Positions 54,525-63,782 of a stretch of 64,000 nucleotides of DNA are shown piece after piece. Position 1 is the stretch's first letter, and every line of letters starts with the position of its first letter. The stretch lies in the NCBI GenBank assembly GCA_040768845.1, contig JAXGME010000002.1, forward strand, positions 496,001 through 560,000, written 5' to 3'. A model generated the notes under the pieces. That model worked only from the letters and a program-made list of their open reading frames with translations. It was not told where the DNA came from and searched no databases. The position numbers and the translations under genes were made by a program. The stretch is from JAEZHK01 sp040768845 (GTDB taxonomy: Bacteria; Bacillota; Clostridia; Christensenellales; Aristaeellaceae).

Positions 54525-57182
54525 TCAAGTCATCCGGATGGACGGGGCCAGCGCATACCGCCCCGAGTGGCGCCCGTAGAGGGCCAGCCCCCCGCCGCCG
54601 CTCACCCGGAGGACGATGTCCACCGCCCCGGCCCGCCACAGCGCGGGGACGATCCGGCTGGGCAGCGGGGCGCGGATCAGGTATCCGTAGGAGCCCGCCT
54701 CGTCCAGCCTCCGGTCGTCCTTCTGGGCGTGCCAGCTCAGGATGCCCCGGGCGTCCGCCGGGTCGTTGGGGAGGGAAAAGCACCCGATGCGCTCGCCCCC
54801 CGCAAAAACCTCCACCGCCGAAGGATAGGGCGCCTCGTCGGTCATGAAGTAGGAATTGGGAAACGCGCCGCGGTCCGTGAGGCTCTTGGGGTCCCGGAAG
54901 AACCGGAGCGGGTCCAGCGCCTCCACCGCCTCGCGCGCATCCTTGGCGAGCACGCGCTTGGCGCCCGCCTCGGCGAGAAGCTCCAGCCCGTCCGGGCAGG
55001 CCCCGCCCGGCAGATCGACCCGGAACCACACCTCGCCGGAGCCGCCAAAACACAGCTTTTCGCCGTCCATGGCCGTCCAGGATACCGGAAAGCGGTCGTC
55101 CGCCGGCCCGCCCAGCGGCAAAAGCCGCGGGTCGCGCGCCGGCCGCCGGACGTCAAAGGCGGTGAAGTTTCTGGAGATCGCGTGGCCGCGATCATCCAAA
55201 AGCCAGATCGAGCAGACCGCCGCCGCGTCCGCGTCCGGCATGGTCAGCGCCAGCGGCTCAAGGCATGTGACGCCCAAACCAAAAGCGTCGATCGGGCGCT
55301 CTCCCCAATCCGCCGTGATGCGGCCGTCGGGAGAATCGTACCAGAGCGCCCAGGCGATTCGCGCGCCCGCCCCGCCCCGGCCGGAAAAGCTCGAAAGCAC
55401 CAGCGGCACAAGCACCGTTTCGCCCGCGCGGACCGTTTGGCAGGGCGGCGCGTCGACGGCGACGAAGTCCTGCGCATGGAGATCCCGGAGCGTCATACCG
55501 CGGCAGAGATCGCCGTATCCAAAGTCCTTGTCCCGGCCGTCCACGCGGTAGTAACCGTTGAACTCGTTGACGACGTCCCGGAACTCAGTGAACACGAAGC
55601 CGCACAGCTTTTCGTGCAGGCGAAACTCGTTGAGCATGTAGCGGTACTGCCAGGCGATGTCGCTGTCCCCCGCGGAGCCCTCCACGCCCCAGACCATGCC
55701 GCACTCGCTGACCATGAGCGGCTCCCGCCCCTGCCGCGCGCCGCCGGTGTAATTGAAGGCGGAGCCCGCCCAGGTTTCGCGCACGACGCGCGCCACGTGC
55801 TCGCGCAGCGGCTGGTAGCCGTTCATGTAGAAGTGCCAGGTGTTGAGATCGGTCTGCACATGGTCGTAATTGCAGGCGGAGTTGTCCTCGATCAGGCGGG
55901 TGGGGTCAAGGCGCTTGGCGCGGGCGTACATCCGGCGCACCCAGTCCTGCGTCTCGGCGCGGTACGTCTTTTGGCCGCCCTCAAAGTGGAAAAGTCCCCA
56001 GGTTTCGTTGAAGAGCACGAACGAAATGATCGACGGATGGCTGCGGTCGCGCAGCATCACCTCGCGCATCTCGTCCTCGTAGGCCCCCCGGGCCTCCCCG
56101 TCGGGCTCACCCCAGAAGCAGGGCATGTCCTCCATCACCATGATGCCGGCCTTGTCCATGTGGTAGAGCATCCTGGGCTCCTCCGGCTTGATGTGGAAGC
56201 GCACCAAGTTCAGGCCCAGCCGCTTCATGCGCCAGGCCTCGTCCTCGAACACGCGCTCGTCCTCCGCGGTAAAGCCGCCCCGGGCGTATACCGCCTGATC
56301 CAGCGCGCCGCAGAGGGATACGGGCCGCCCGTTGAGGGTAATCCAGGGAAATTCGCGCCCGCCAAAGCACCGCGCGGCGATCTCGCGGATGCCAAAGTAG
56401 CTGCGGACGCGATCCTCCCCGCACTCGGAAAAAAGCGCCACCGTGCCCTCGTAGAGGTACGGATCCTCCGTGGACCACAGCCGGGGGTTCTCTACGCGGA
56501 AGCGAAGCTCGACTTCGTTCCGCCCGCACTCAAGGGCGCAGTCACGGGCGAAGGTCCGCCCCGCAAAGGCGGCCTCGAGCCGCGCTGCGCCGGCGGCGCC
56601 GGCTTCCACCCCGGCCCGGAGGATGACGGTCCCGTCGCAGCGCGTCTCAAAAAACAGATTCTCCAGCCAGGCCGCGGGCCGCTCCTCCAGCCACACGGTT
56701 TGCCAGATGCCGGCGATCTCGGCGTAGAGTTGCTTGCCGGTGGTCTGGCAGGGCCGGCGCGCGTCCCGCGCGCGGACCTCGATCAGGTTTTCCTCGCCCG
56801 GCCGCCAGAAATCGGCTACGTCAAAGGCGAAGGGCGCGTAGCCGCCGCGGTGCGTTCCGATGCGCCGGCCATTGACGTAGGCTTCGCACGCGTAATCCAC
56901 CGCGCCAAAGCACAGAAAGACGCGGCCCTTTGCGTCAAACCGCGCGCGCCGCGCGTACCAGCCGGTGCCCGGCTCGTCCCGCCCCACGCCGGAAAGCGCG
57001 TCGGCCCAGGAAAAGGGTACGGTGATCTTCCCGCCATAGTCGCCGCGCCGCGCGGCAAAATCGGCCTCCGCCGCTTCCTCGCCCGCCGGAAACAGGCGAA
57101 AGTCCCAGGTTCCGTTGAGGTTGAGCCAATGCCCGCGCATGAGGTCCGGGCGCGGATGCTCCGGCTTGGGAATCGCCCTCAT
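54525..57182 (-). CDS. glycoside hydrolase family 2
   Basis: 885 residues. N-terminal sugar-binding domain (LNLNGTWDFRLFPAGEE; FGAVDYACEAYVNGRRIGTH), Ig-like domain, and a TIM barrel (about 290-600) with acid/base Glu in FVLFNETWGLF and nucleophile Glu in MVSECGMVWG, followed by extra C-terminal beta domains. GH2 includes beta-galactosidases, glucuronidases, mannosidases and others; the exact sugar is not evident. No signal peptide, so the substrate is imported by the ABC system of this operon. GGAGG precedes ATG. Confidence 0.9.
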   Translation of the reverse strand: MRAIPKPEHPRPDLMRGHWLNLNGTWDFRLFPAGEEAAEADFAARRGDYGGKITVPFSWADALSGVGRDEPGTGWYARRARFDAKGRVFLCFGAVDYACEAYVNGRRIGTHRGGYAPFAFDVADFWRPGEENLIEVRARDARRPCQTTGKQLYAEIAGIWQTVWLEERPAAWLENLFFETRCDGTVILRAGVEAGAAGAARLEAAFAGRTFARDCALECGRNEVELRFRVENPRLWSTEDPYLYEGTVALFSECGEDRVRSYFGIREIAARCFGGREFPWITLNGRPVSLCGALDQAVYARGGFTAEDERVFEDEAWRMKRLGLNLVRFHIKPEEPRMLYHMDKAGIMVMEDMPCFWGEPDGEARGAYEDEMREVMLRDRSHPSIISFVLFNETWGLFHFEGGQKTYRAETQDWVRRMYARAKRLDPTRLIEDNSACNYDHVQTDLNTWHFYMNGYQPLREHVARVVRETWAGSAFNYTGGARQGREPLMVSECGMVWGVEGSAGDSDIAWQYRYMLNEFRLHEKLCGFVFTEFRDVVNEFNGYYRVDGRDKDFGYGDLCRGMTLRDLHAQDFVAVDAPPCQTVRAGETVLVPLVLSSFSGRGGAGARIAWALWYDSPDGRITADWGERPIDAFGLGVTCLEPLALTMPDADAAAVCSIWLLDDRGHAISRNFTAFDVRRPARDPRLLPLGGPADDRFPVSWTAMDGEKLCFGGSGEVWFRVDLPGGACPDGLELLAEAGAKRVLAKDAREAVEALDPLRFFRDPKSLTDRGAFPNSYFMTDEAPYPSAVEVFAGGERIGCFSLPNDPADARGILSWHAQKDDRRLDEAGSYGYLIRAPLPSRIVPALWRAGAVDIVLRVSGGGGLALYGRHSGRYALAPSIRMT

Positions 57183-57230
57183 GAAGCGCCTCCTTCGGAG
57201 ATTGTCCTCTATATGGCCGGCTCAAAGGCG

Positions 57231-58184
57231 TCAGGCTTCAAAAAACGCGCGGGGGTTGCCCACCAAAAGCTGCTCGATGTCCGCCTCCGCAAAGCCCTTT
57301 TGCCGAAGGAGCGGCAGCGCGTACCGGTGGATGAACCGGCTGTTGTAGCGGGCGTCATCCGGGTCCTTTTCCCGCTGGAAGCGCCACTCAAAGGGGCCGA
57401 TGTCCACAAAGCTGACGTAGTCGTGAGAGATGAGCAGCCGCTTCAGCCAACCGCGCCGGCAGAGCTCCATCAGCGTATCGACGCGGCTCTCCAGCGGGTT
57501 TTTCGCGTCGTCGCCGAAGCGGTCCAGGCCGATGTAGCAGCCACGGCGCAGGATTGCTTCCAGAAAGTCCGCGTCGTTGGTGTCGCCGCAGTGGCCGATG
57601 ACGACGCGGTCCAGGGGCACGCCGTGCTTTTCCAGCACGTCCAGCTGGCGCTGCGCGCTGTCGTTTGTATGGGTGGCGTGGGTGGCCACGGGCAGGCCGC
57701 TCTCCTTCGCGGCGATGGCGGAGGCCTCCAGCAGCCGCGCGTTGATGGGCGTCACGCCCATCCGGTCGGTGCAGCATTTGATGATGCCGGGCCTGACGCC
57801 GGTGCCGTCCAGCCCATGCTCGATGTCCGTCATCAGGCAGTGCAGAAAGCTGTCCGTGCTCCGGCCGAACATCCACTGGTTTTCGGTGTAAAAAAAGCCG
57901 GTGGCACAGATGATCTGCATGCCGGTGCGCAGGGCGATCTCGCGCACGATGGCCGTATCGCGGCCCAGGCATACCGGCGTGACGTCCACCATCGTCCGGA
58001 CGCCCATCGCCTTTGTGCGGGCGACATCCTCCGCGGCGTAATTTAGAAATTCCGCCCGATCGAACCACTCCGGGTAGCACATGCGCATGTTCCAGTTCGC
58101 GCTGACCACGTGCTCGTGGGTCAATGTCTGGCCCAGGGCGTCCGTGGAGATCGGCCCCGCGGCCGAATGAATCATCTTGGCCAT
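57231..58184 (-). CDS. phosphotriesterase-family (PTE-like) lactonase
   Basis: 317 residues, binuclear metal amidohydrolase. Metal ligands are all visible: HxH in TLTHEHV, the bridging carboxylated Lys in PGIIKCCTD, His in VATHATHT, His in VIGHCGD and Asp in LISHDYVSF. Bacterial PTE-like proteins of sugar operons hydrolyse sugar lactones, often phosphorylated, so this may open the lactone made by one of the two dehydrogenases encoded downstream (inference). ATG 58184 has GGGAGG upstream; an earlier in-frame start at 58220 adds 12 basic residues. Confidence 0.88.
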   Translation of the reverse strand: MAKMIHSAAGPISTDALGQTLTHEHVVSANWNMRMCYPEWFDRAEFLNYAAEDVARTKAMGVRTMVDVTPVCLGRDTAIVREIALRTGMQIICATGFFYTENQWMFGRSTDSFLHCLMTDIEHGLDGTGVRPGIIKCCTDRMGVTPINARLLEASAIAAKESGLPVATHATHTNDSAQRQLDVLEKHGVPLDRVVIGHCGDTNDADFLEAILRRGCYIGLDRFGDDAKNPLESRVDTLMELCRRGWLKRLLISHDYVSFVDIGPFEWRFQREKDPDDARYNSRFIHRYALPLLRQKGFAEADIEQLLVGNPRAFFEA

Positions 58185-58253
58185 GTTCGCGCCTCCCATC
58201 CGTCGCGGGCGGCGATCCATGCGTCCGCCGCCCGGTTGCCCGCGGCATCGCGG

Positions 58254-58856
58254 TCACTCGATGTTGCGATGGCGGGCCTCCATGTCCTCGTAGGTCTGGC
58301 CCAGCGCGTCCTTGACCAGGATGGCGACCACGTCCAGCAGGAGGTAGAGGTGCTGCTCGTACTGGTTGCCCATGGGCTGCACGGTGGGCACCGCGTCGTG
58401 CTGGCGCGGCGCGTCCGGCCCCATGGCCTTCTCGTCCAGGTAGACCGTGGCGTGCACGAAGAGGATCAGGTCCGCGTAGGTCCTGGCCAGGTAGCCCTCC
58501 GGAAGCCCGGTGATCATCGCGATCTTCGCACCCGACTCATGAGCGCGCTTCACGAAGTAACGGTGGATGCCCACGTCGCCGCGGCCGTCGCTGAGGATGA
58601 GCAGATCGCCCTCGTGCATGCCGATGGTGGTGTCGTCAAAGAGCCAGAAGGTGCGCTTGCCCAGGTGCGACAGCCGCATCGCGAAGCCGCGCATGGAGAT
58701 GCCCTCCCGCCCGGAGCCATATACGAAGATGTTGTTCGCCTTGACAATCGCGTCCACAAATGCGTCCAGCTGGGCCATATCGAGAAGCTCGAACACCTTT
58801 GCGTGTTCCTCCACGATGGCCCGGGTCAGCCTGCGATAGGTTTCGGTGGAATTCAT
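58254..58856 (-). CDS. SIS-domain sugar-phosphate isomerase, 6-phospho-3-hexuloisomerase-like
   Basis: 200 residues, a single SIS domain. Phosphosugar-binding blocks VYGSGREGISMRGFAMRL and ILSDGRGDVGIHRYFVKRA match the HxlB/PHI family, which interconverts 3-hexulose-6-phosphate and fructose-6-phosphate. The usual partner HxlA synthase is absent, so a different phosphosugar substrate is possible. It lies between the permease and lactonase genes. GGAGGG precedes the ATG. Confidence 0.86.
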   Translation of the reverse strand: MNSTETYRRLTRAIVEEHAKVFELLDMAQLDAFVDAIVKANNIFVYGSGREGISMRGFAMRLSHLGKRTFWLFDDTTIGMHEGDLLILSDGRGDVGIHRYFVKRAHESGAKIAMITGLPEGYLARTYADLILFVHATVYLDEKAMGPDAPRQHDAVPTVQPMGNQYEQHLYLLLDVVAILVKDALGQTYEDMEARHRNIE

Positions 58857-58871
58857 GTGCGGCCCTCCGTT

Positions 58872-59885
58872 TCAAGTCGTGCCCGTGTCGGCGGCGCCGG
58901 GCTTTCTGCGCAGGCGCCGGAGCCCCTGGGAGATCACGTCGGTCTGCATGCCGACCGACACCATTACCAAAACACCCATCAGGATGTTCTGCCACCAGGT
59001 GTTGATGTTGGCGGAATAGTTGAACATCGTGTTGATGACCACGATGATCAGCGTGCCGAACATGACGCCGCTGAACTTGCCCTCGCCACCAGTCAGCTTG
59101 ACGCCGCCCAGCGCGCAGCCGGCGATGGCGAAGGTTTCCCAGGACGCGCCGGCGGTCGCCTGCGCGGTGCGCAGCCGTCCCGAGAGCAATATGCCCGCCA
59201 CCGCGCAGAGCAACCCGCAGATGGCGTAGGCCGTGATCTTGACCGAATCCACCTTGAGGCCCATCATCCGCGCCGCTTCCTCGTTGCCGCCCACGGCGTA
59301 GAGCGCGGTGCCCAGCCGCGTGTGACGGCTGAGGAACATGCAAAGCAGCACCAGCGCCAGGTAGATAAAGATCAGAATGCTGAAATCAAACAGCTTGGTG
59401 CGCCCAAACCACAGGATGGCCGGGCTTTCGACCGTCACAGGCCGCTGATCGGTGATCAGGTAGACGATGCCCCTGAGCGCCAGCATCATGGCCAGTGAGG
59501 CGATCCAGGAGGATATCTTCATCTTGGCCACCATGAAGCCGGTCAGAAGGCCCGCGGCCAGGCCCGTAGCGAGGCCGGCGGCGATGCCCAGCACCGGGTG
59601 CCCGGTGTTGGCGACCATCGCGGCGATCACGCCCGACAGCGCCAGCGTCGAGCCCACGGAAAGGTCAATCTGCCCGATCATGATCACAAACGCCATCGCC
59701 AGTGCCACAATGCCGCCGTCGCACGCCGCCTTGCGCAGAATGTTCTGCACCGAGTCCACCGAGAGGAATTTGCGGTCGTTGAACAGAATGCTCGCCAGGG
59801 TGAACAAAAGGATGAACGCAAGAACTGTGTTTTTGGAGTAGAACCAGTCGTACGCGGCGCGCACGGGGTTTTTCCGTTTGATCAT
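58872..59885 (-). CDS. RbsC-type sugar ABC permease (second of pair)
   Basis: 337 residues with eight to ten hydrophobic segments. Family blocks DLSVGSTLALSGVIAAMV, ALYAVGGNEEAARMMGLKV and AGCALGGVKLTGGEG. CUT2-class permease for monosaccharides. ATG 59885 has AGGAGG 9 bases upstream; an in-frame GTG at 59894 is less well placed. Encoded next to a second, diverged RbsC-type gene, so the importer probably uses a heterodimeric channel. Confidence 0.92.
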   Translation of the reverse strand: MIKRKNPVRAAYDWFYSKNTVLAFILLFTLASILFNDRKFLSVDSVQNILRKAACDGGIVALAMAFVIMIGQIDLSVGSTLALSGVIAAMVANTGHPVLGIAAGLATGLAAGLLTGFMVAKMKISSWIASLAMMLALRGIVYLITDQRPVTVESPAILWFGRTKLFDFSILIFIYLALVLLCMFLSRHTRLGTALYAVGGNEEAARMMGLKVDSVKITAYAICGLLCAVAGILLSGRLRTAQATAGASWETFAIAGCALGGVKLTGGEGKFSGVMFGTLIIVVINTMFNYSANINTWWQNILMGVLVMVSVGMQTDVISQGLRRLRRKPGAADTGTT

Positions 59886-59898
59886 GGCCCGCACCTCC

Positions 59899-60873
59899 TC
59901 ACGCGCGCGTTTCGCGCTGGATGTAGACGGCGAAGATGATGATGATCGCCTTGAGCACCTGCGCGTATTCGTAGGTAATGTTGTTCATGACGATCGAGAT
60001 GGTGATCAGCTGCATGATGACCGCGCCGATCAGCGTGCCCATCACCTTGGCGCGGCCGCCGCTCATGCTGGTGCCGCCCACGGCCACGGCGGCAATGGCG
60101 TCCAGCTCCGCGAGCTTGCCCAGCGTGTTGCCGTCCGCCGCGCCCACCTTGCTGGAGAGCATGATGCCCGCCATGCCCGACAGGACCGCGCTGACCACGT
60201 ATACGGAAACGATGGTCATCACCGAATTGAGGCCCGAAAGCCGGGCCGCCCGGGGATTGTCGCCGACTGCCTGAATCCTGCGGCCCCAGGCGGTCTTTTC
60301 CATGATGAAGTACACGGCGCCCGTCACCAGCACGATGGGCAGGATCTGCGTCGGCACGACGCCGAAGAACTTGCCCTGGCCGATGGAGAGAAAGTCCTCG
60401 TACTGGGTCAGATAGATGATCTTGCCGTCGTTGACCACCTGGGCCACGCCGCGGGCCAGGATCAGCATGGCCAGCGTCACCACCATGGGCGACACGTTGA
60501 GTTTGCCGATCATGAACCCGTTGACCAGCCCGATCAGCGCACACAGCACGAGGCTGATCAGCATCGCGGGCACAATGCCCAGCGGCAGAAACACTGCGTT
60601 GAACACCGCGGCCGCCGCCAGCACGGAGCCCACCGAAATGTCGATGCCGCCGGTGGAGATGACCATCGTCATGCCCATGCCGGTCAGGATGATCGTGCAA
60701 CACTGGGTGATGATGGTCCAGATGACGCTGACTGAGAAAAAGTTCTGCGTGAAGATTGAATTGATGAGCAGTATGACCGCCAGCATGATCAGCGCGCTCC
60801 AGCGCCTCAGCTGCTCGGACAGGCCGCCGCGCTCCCTGAGATAGTCCCGGCCCGCCTCGGCGGACTTCATCAT
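59899..60873 (-). CDS. RbsC-type sugar ABC permease (first of pair)
   Basis: 324 residues with eight to ten hydrophobic segments. Family blocks IDISVGSVLAAAAVFNAV, IQAVGDNPRAARLSGLNS and AVAVGGTSMSGGRAKVMGT. ATGA overlap with the ATPase gene. Sequence is clearly different from the partner permease, as in YtfT/YjfF-type and similar CUT2 systems. Confidence 0.92.
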   Translation of the reverse strand: MMKSAEAGRDYLRERGGLSEQLRRWSALIMLAVILLINSIFTQNFFSVSVIWTIITQCCTIILTGMGMTMVISTGGIDISVGSVLAAAAVFNAVFLPLGIVPAMLISLVLCALIGLVNGFMIGKLNVSPMVVTLAMLILARGVAQVVNDGKIIYLTQYEDFLSIGQGKFFGVVPTQILPIVLVTGAVYFIMEKTAWGRRIQAVGDNPRAARLSGLNSVMTIVSVYVVSAVLSGMAGIMLSSKVGAADGNTLGKLAELDAIAAVAVGGTSMSGGRAKVMGTLIGAVIMQLITISIVMNNITYEYAQVLKAIIIIFAVYIQRETRA

Positions 60874-62408
60874 GCGAGCACCCCCTCTTCCGCGGAGACC
60901 AGATCGCTGTGGCTCTTGGCGATCGTGTCCATGATGCCATTCATCGAGATTTCATCGCTGATCAGCTCGCCCAGCTTGCGTCCGTCGCGGATGACAACGA
61001 TGCGGTCGCAGTTGCGCACCAACTCCTCCATCTCGGAGGAAATCATGAGGACGCTGATGCCGCTTCCGGCAAATTCCTGGATCAGCCGCTCGATCTCCGC
61101 CTTGGTCCCCACGTCGATGCCTCGGGTGGGCTCGTCCAGGATGACCAGCCTGGGATTCATGCACAGCCAGCGGGCCAGCAGCACCTTCTGCTGGTTGCCG
61201 CCGCTGAGCAGGCGGACGGGCTGCTCGGGCGACGGAGTCTTGATCTTGAGCCGGTCAATGTAGGCGTTCACAATTTCCATCTGCTTTTTGGGGGATACCA
61301 CGCCGCCCCGGGACAACTGGGGCAGCATGGCGATGGTGATGTTCTCCTTCACCGACAGGTGCGGATAAATGCCCTCTGCCTTGCGGTCCTCGGTGCAGTA
61401 GCCCATGCCGACGCGGATCGCGTCCTTGGGCGCGCGCAGCCTGAGGTGCCTGTCCAGCCACAGCACCTCGCCCCGGTCCGGAATCTCGGCGCCGAAGAGC
61501 ACCTTGGTGAGCTCGGTGCGGCCGGAGCCCAGAAGCCCCGCCAGCCCCAGCACCTCACCCTTTTTGATGTTGACGTCGATGCCGCACAGCCGGACGCCCT
61601 GCTCGATGCCCCGCATCCCCGCCAGCACCTCGGCGCCGGCAAACGTATAGGCGCCCTTCTGGCGCAGCGTCTGGGTGTATTCGCGCCCGAGCATTAGCGA
61701 AACCAGCTGCTGCACCGATATTTCGTCAATGGGGAACCGGCCGGATACCTCGCCGTTGCGCAGGATGGTCACCCGCTCGCAGATCCGGAACACCTCCTCC
61801 AGCCGGTGGCTGATGAAGATAACAGAAATGCCCTGGTCGGCCAGCCGCCGGATCACGCCGAAGAGCACCTCGACCTCCTTGGTGTCCAGCGACGAGGTGG
61901 GTTCGTCCATGATGACCAGCTTTGCGTGGATGGTCAGCGCGCGGGCGATGGCGACCATCTGCTGAATGGCCGTGGAGTATTTGTTCAGCGGCACATCCAC
62001 GTCAATGGAAATGCCCATGCCCTGGAGCACATGCTCGGCATCGGCAATCATCTTCTTACGATCAATGGTGCCCAGCCTGGTGCGGGGCTCGCGGCCAAGG
62101 TAGATGTTCTCGTAGACCCGCTGGAACGGGACGAGGTTGAGTTCTTGGTAAATGGGGCTGATGCCGTCGCGCTGGGCGTCCAGCGCGGTCTTGGGGCTGA
62201 TTTCCCTTCCATCGAATTCGATGGTCCCGGCATCCTTCGAGTAAATGCCCGTGAGCACCTTCATCAGCGTGGACTTGCCCGCGCCGTTTTCGCCCATCAG
62301 CGCGTGCACTTCGCCCCTGCCCACCTCAAAGTCCACCCGGCTCAGCGCCCGGACCCCCGCGAAGGATTTGTCAATCCCGGTCATTCGAAGCAAAACCGGC
62401 TTGTCCAT
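60870..62408 (-). CDS. RbsA/MglA-type sugar ABC ATPase with two nucleotide-binding domains
   Basis: 512 residues. Domain 1: Walker A GENGAGKSTLMKVLTG, Walker B LVIMDEPTSSLDT. Domain 2 (from about 260): Walker A position LLGSGRTELTKVLFG, degenerate as is normal in this family, signature LLSGGNQQKVLLARW and Walker B LVILDEPTRGIDV. Drives the two RbsC-type permeases. GAGAGG precedes ATG. The hairpin at 62431 separates it from the binding-protein gene. Confidence 0.94.
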   Translation of the reverse strand: MDKPVLLRMTGIDKSFAGVRALSRVDFEVGRGEVHALMGENGAGKSTLMKVLTGIYSKDAGTIEFDGREISPKTALDAQRDGISPIYQELNLVPFQRVYENIYLGREPRTRLGTIDRKKMIADAEHVLQGMGISIDVDVPLNKYSTAIQQMVAIARALTIHAKLVIMDEPTSSLDTKEVEVLFGVIRRLADQGISVIFISHRLEEVFRICERVTILRNGEVSGRFPIDEISVQQLVSLMLGREYTQTLRQKGAYTFAGAEVLAGMRGIEQGVRLCGIDVNIKKGEVLGLAGLLGSGRTELTKVLFGAEIPDRGEVLWLDRHLRLRAPKDAIRVGMGYCTEDRKAEGIYPHLSVKENITIAMLPQLSRGGVVSPKKQMEIVNAYIDRLKIKTPSPEQPVRLLSGGNQQKVLLARWLCMNPRLVILDEPTRGIDVGTKAEIERLIQEFAGSGISVLMISSEMEELVRNCDRIVVIRDGRKLGELISDEISMNGIMDTIAKSHSDLVSAEEGVLA

Positions 62409-62430
62409 ACCGCACCTCTCTTAGAAAGAA

Positions 62431-62459
62431 CCGCGGCCATCTCAAGGGGATGGCCGCGG
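62431..62459 (-). terminator. hairpin after the RbsB-type gene
   Basis: A perfect 11-bp stem (62431-62441 with 62449-62459) followed on the minus strand by TTCTTTCT. A partial terminator or mRNA stabiliser between binding protein and ATPase genes. Confidence 0.6.
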
Positions 62460-62493
62460 CCCCGCGTATGCCATCGAAGGCGGCGCGAAGGGA

Positions 62494-63444
62494 TCAGAAG
62501 CCCTTCGACACGTCCACGTTGTCCTTGGTGTAGAGGGTATCCTCATTCTGGTTTTTCAGCTCGTAGGGCAGGCCCGCCTTGATCTTGGCGATCAGCGCGT
62601 AGCTGGCCTCGCCGAACAGCGGCGAGCAGGAGCAGCTGGCCAGCATTTCGCCGGCGGCAACGGCCTCGAGCGCGGTCTTCGGGCTGTCGATGCCGCAGAT
62701 GTTGAACTTCGCGGGGTCATAGCCGGCCTGCTTGATGGCGGCCACGGCGCCCAGCGCCATGTCGTCGTTGTGGCAGTACACGGCCGCAATGTCGTCGCCC
62801 CAGGCCTGGAGCACGGTCTCCATGACGGACTGGCCGCCGGCCAAAGTGTATTCGCCCACCTGGTCCACGACCACCTTCAGATTGGAATTCTTGATGGTGT
62901 CCATGAAGCCCGTCTGGCGGTCAATGGTGGAGGTGGCGCCCTGCGTGCCCTGGATGATCACGATGTTGCCCTCGCCGCCGGTCGCGTCAAGGATGACCTT
63001 GCCGATCTGCTGGGCTTCCCACACGAAGTCGGACATGATCTCGGCGGTGTAATCCACACCCGCCTCGCCGTTGATCGTGCGGTCAATCAGGATGACCGGG
63101 ATGCCCTTGTCCATCGCGTCGGCGATGGAAGCCTGAAGCCCGTCCTCCTGCTGCGGGGCCACGACCAGGAAGTCCACGCCCTGGGCGATCAGGTCCTGAA
63201 TGTCGGAAGCCTGCTTGGCGATGTCGCCGCCGGCGTCCGTAATGATGCTGTTGATGCCGTACTTTTCGGCAACTTCCTTCATGCTGTTGGTCTCCGCGAC
63301 GCGCCAGCTGTTGGCGTTATCGCACTGCGAAAAACCGACAGTCAGGCCCTTCAGCACCGACATATCCGGTGCCTCAGCGAACGCGGCCGACGTCAAACCG
63401 AGAACCAGAATGACGCTCATCAGGAAACAGGCCAGCTTCTTCAT
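62494..63444 (-). CDS. RbsB-type sugar-binding protein
   Basis: 316 residues. Signal peptide MKKLACFLMSVILVLGLTS then AFAEAP; a Cys at position 5 lies before, not after, the hydrophobic core, so it is not a standard lipoprotein. Mature fold of the ribose/galactose-binding family: LTVGFSQCDNANSWRV, DFLVVAPQQEDGLQ, GIPVILIDRTI and VYCHNDDMALGAVAAI. Binds the substrate of the RbsA/RbsC-type importer. ATG 63444 has GAGGAGG upstream; the open frame further back is the leader. First gene of the minus-strand operon. Confidence 0.93.
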   Translation of the reverse strand: MKKLACFLMSVILVLGLTSAAFAEAPDMSVLKGLTVGFSQCDNANSWRVAETNSMKEVAEKYGINSIITDAGGDIAKQASDIQDLIAQGVDFLVVAPQQEDGLQASIADAMDKGIPVILIDRTINGEAGVDYTAEIMSDFVWEAQQIGKVILDATGGEGNIVIIQGTQGATSTIDRQTGFMDTIKNSNLKVVVDQVGEYTLAGGQSVMETVLQAWGDDIAAVYCHNDDMALGAVAAIKQAGYDPAKFNICGIDSPKTALEAVAAGEMLASCSCSPLFGEASYALIAKIKAGLPYELKNQNEDTLYTKDNVDVSKGF

Positions 63445-63487
63445 CAGAAATACCTCCTCAGAATCGCGCGGTCTTCCGCTGACCAAG

Positions 63488-63516
63488 ATTATAACATAGA
63501 TAGGCATAGAACACAA
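63488..63516 (-). promoter_or_regulatory. promoter of the RbsB-type operon
   Basis: On the minus strand, TTGTGT (63511-63516), 17-base spacer, perfect TATAAT (63488-63493), about 45 bases before the ATG. Confidence 0.65.
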
Positions 63517-63524
63517 TACTATGC
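63504..63524. promoter_or_regulatory. inverted repeat over the -35 box of the RbsB-type operon
   Basis: GCATAG (63504-63509), nine bases, CTATGC (63519-63524). Its position over the -35 box fits an operator. No regulator gene is present in the sequenced part of this operon. Confidence 0.4.
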
Positions 63525-63655
63525 GATAAAATATTCCTACATACCTACATTTCGCTCATGTTTCGTGTTGATTTCGTAACCATGCGTATAGACGGGAGTG
63601 GAGCGCCGCAGGCCCAAAGGGCCGCGGCAGCGGGAGAACAGACAGTCAAAAACGG

Positions 63656-63684
63656 TTGACAATCGCCCGTTCCCTCGATAATAT
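63656..63684 (+). promoter_or_regulatory. sigma-A promoter of the activase gene
   Basis: Perfect TTGACA (63656-63661), 17-base spacer, TAATAT (63679-63684), about 100 bases before the GTG start. Confidence 0.7.
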
Positions 63685-63705
63685 GGTATAAAGTCTATAT
63701 TCCAT

Positions 63706-63719
63706 TATGTTGTAACATA
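63706..63719. promoter_or_regulatory. inverted repeat downstream of the activase promoter
   Basis: TATGTT-GT-AACATA lies about 22 bases past the -10 box, a normal place for a repressor site. Binding protein unknown. Confidence 0.4.
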
Positions 63720-63782
63720 TTGCGGATGTCGCACCCCTCGCCCGTCCGATCTTCGGCGGATCCGCCCAAAGGAGGCTTCGAG

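Larger units (their letters stand above)
63445..63782. other. 338-base divergent intergenic region
   Basis: It holds the promoter of the RbsB-type operon (minus) and that of the activase gene (plus), two inverted repeats listed separately, and a GGCCC-AAA-GGGCC hairpin (63611-63623) without a T-run. No open reading frame with a ribosome site and no RNA gene was seen. Confidence 0.6.

Noticed and set aside
54522..58046. A 1174-codon open frame on the plus strand opposite the GH2 and lactonase genes
   Set aside because: It is antisense to two clear enzyme families, has His/Arg/Gly/Pro-rich shadow composition, no ribosome site and no recognisable domain. High GC makes long antisense frames common here.
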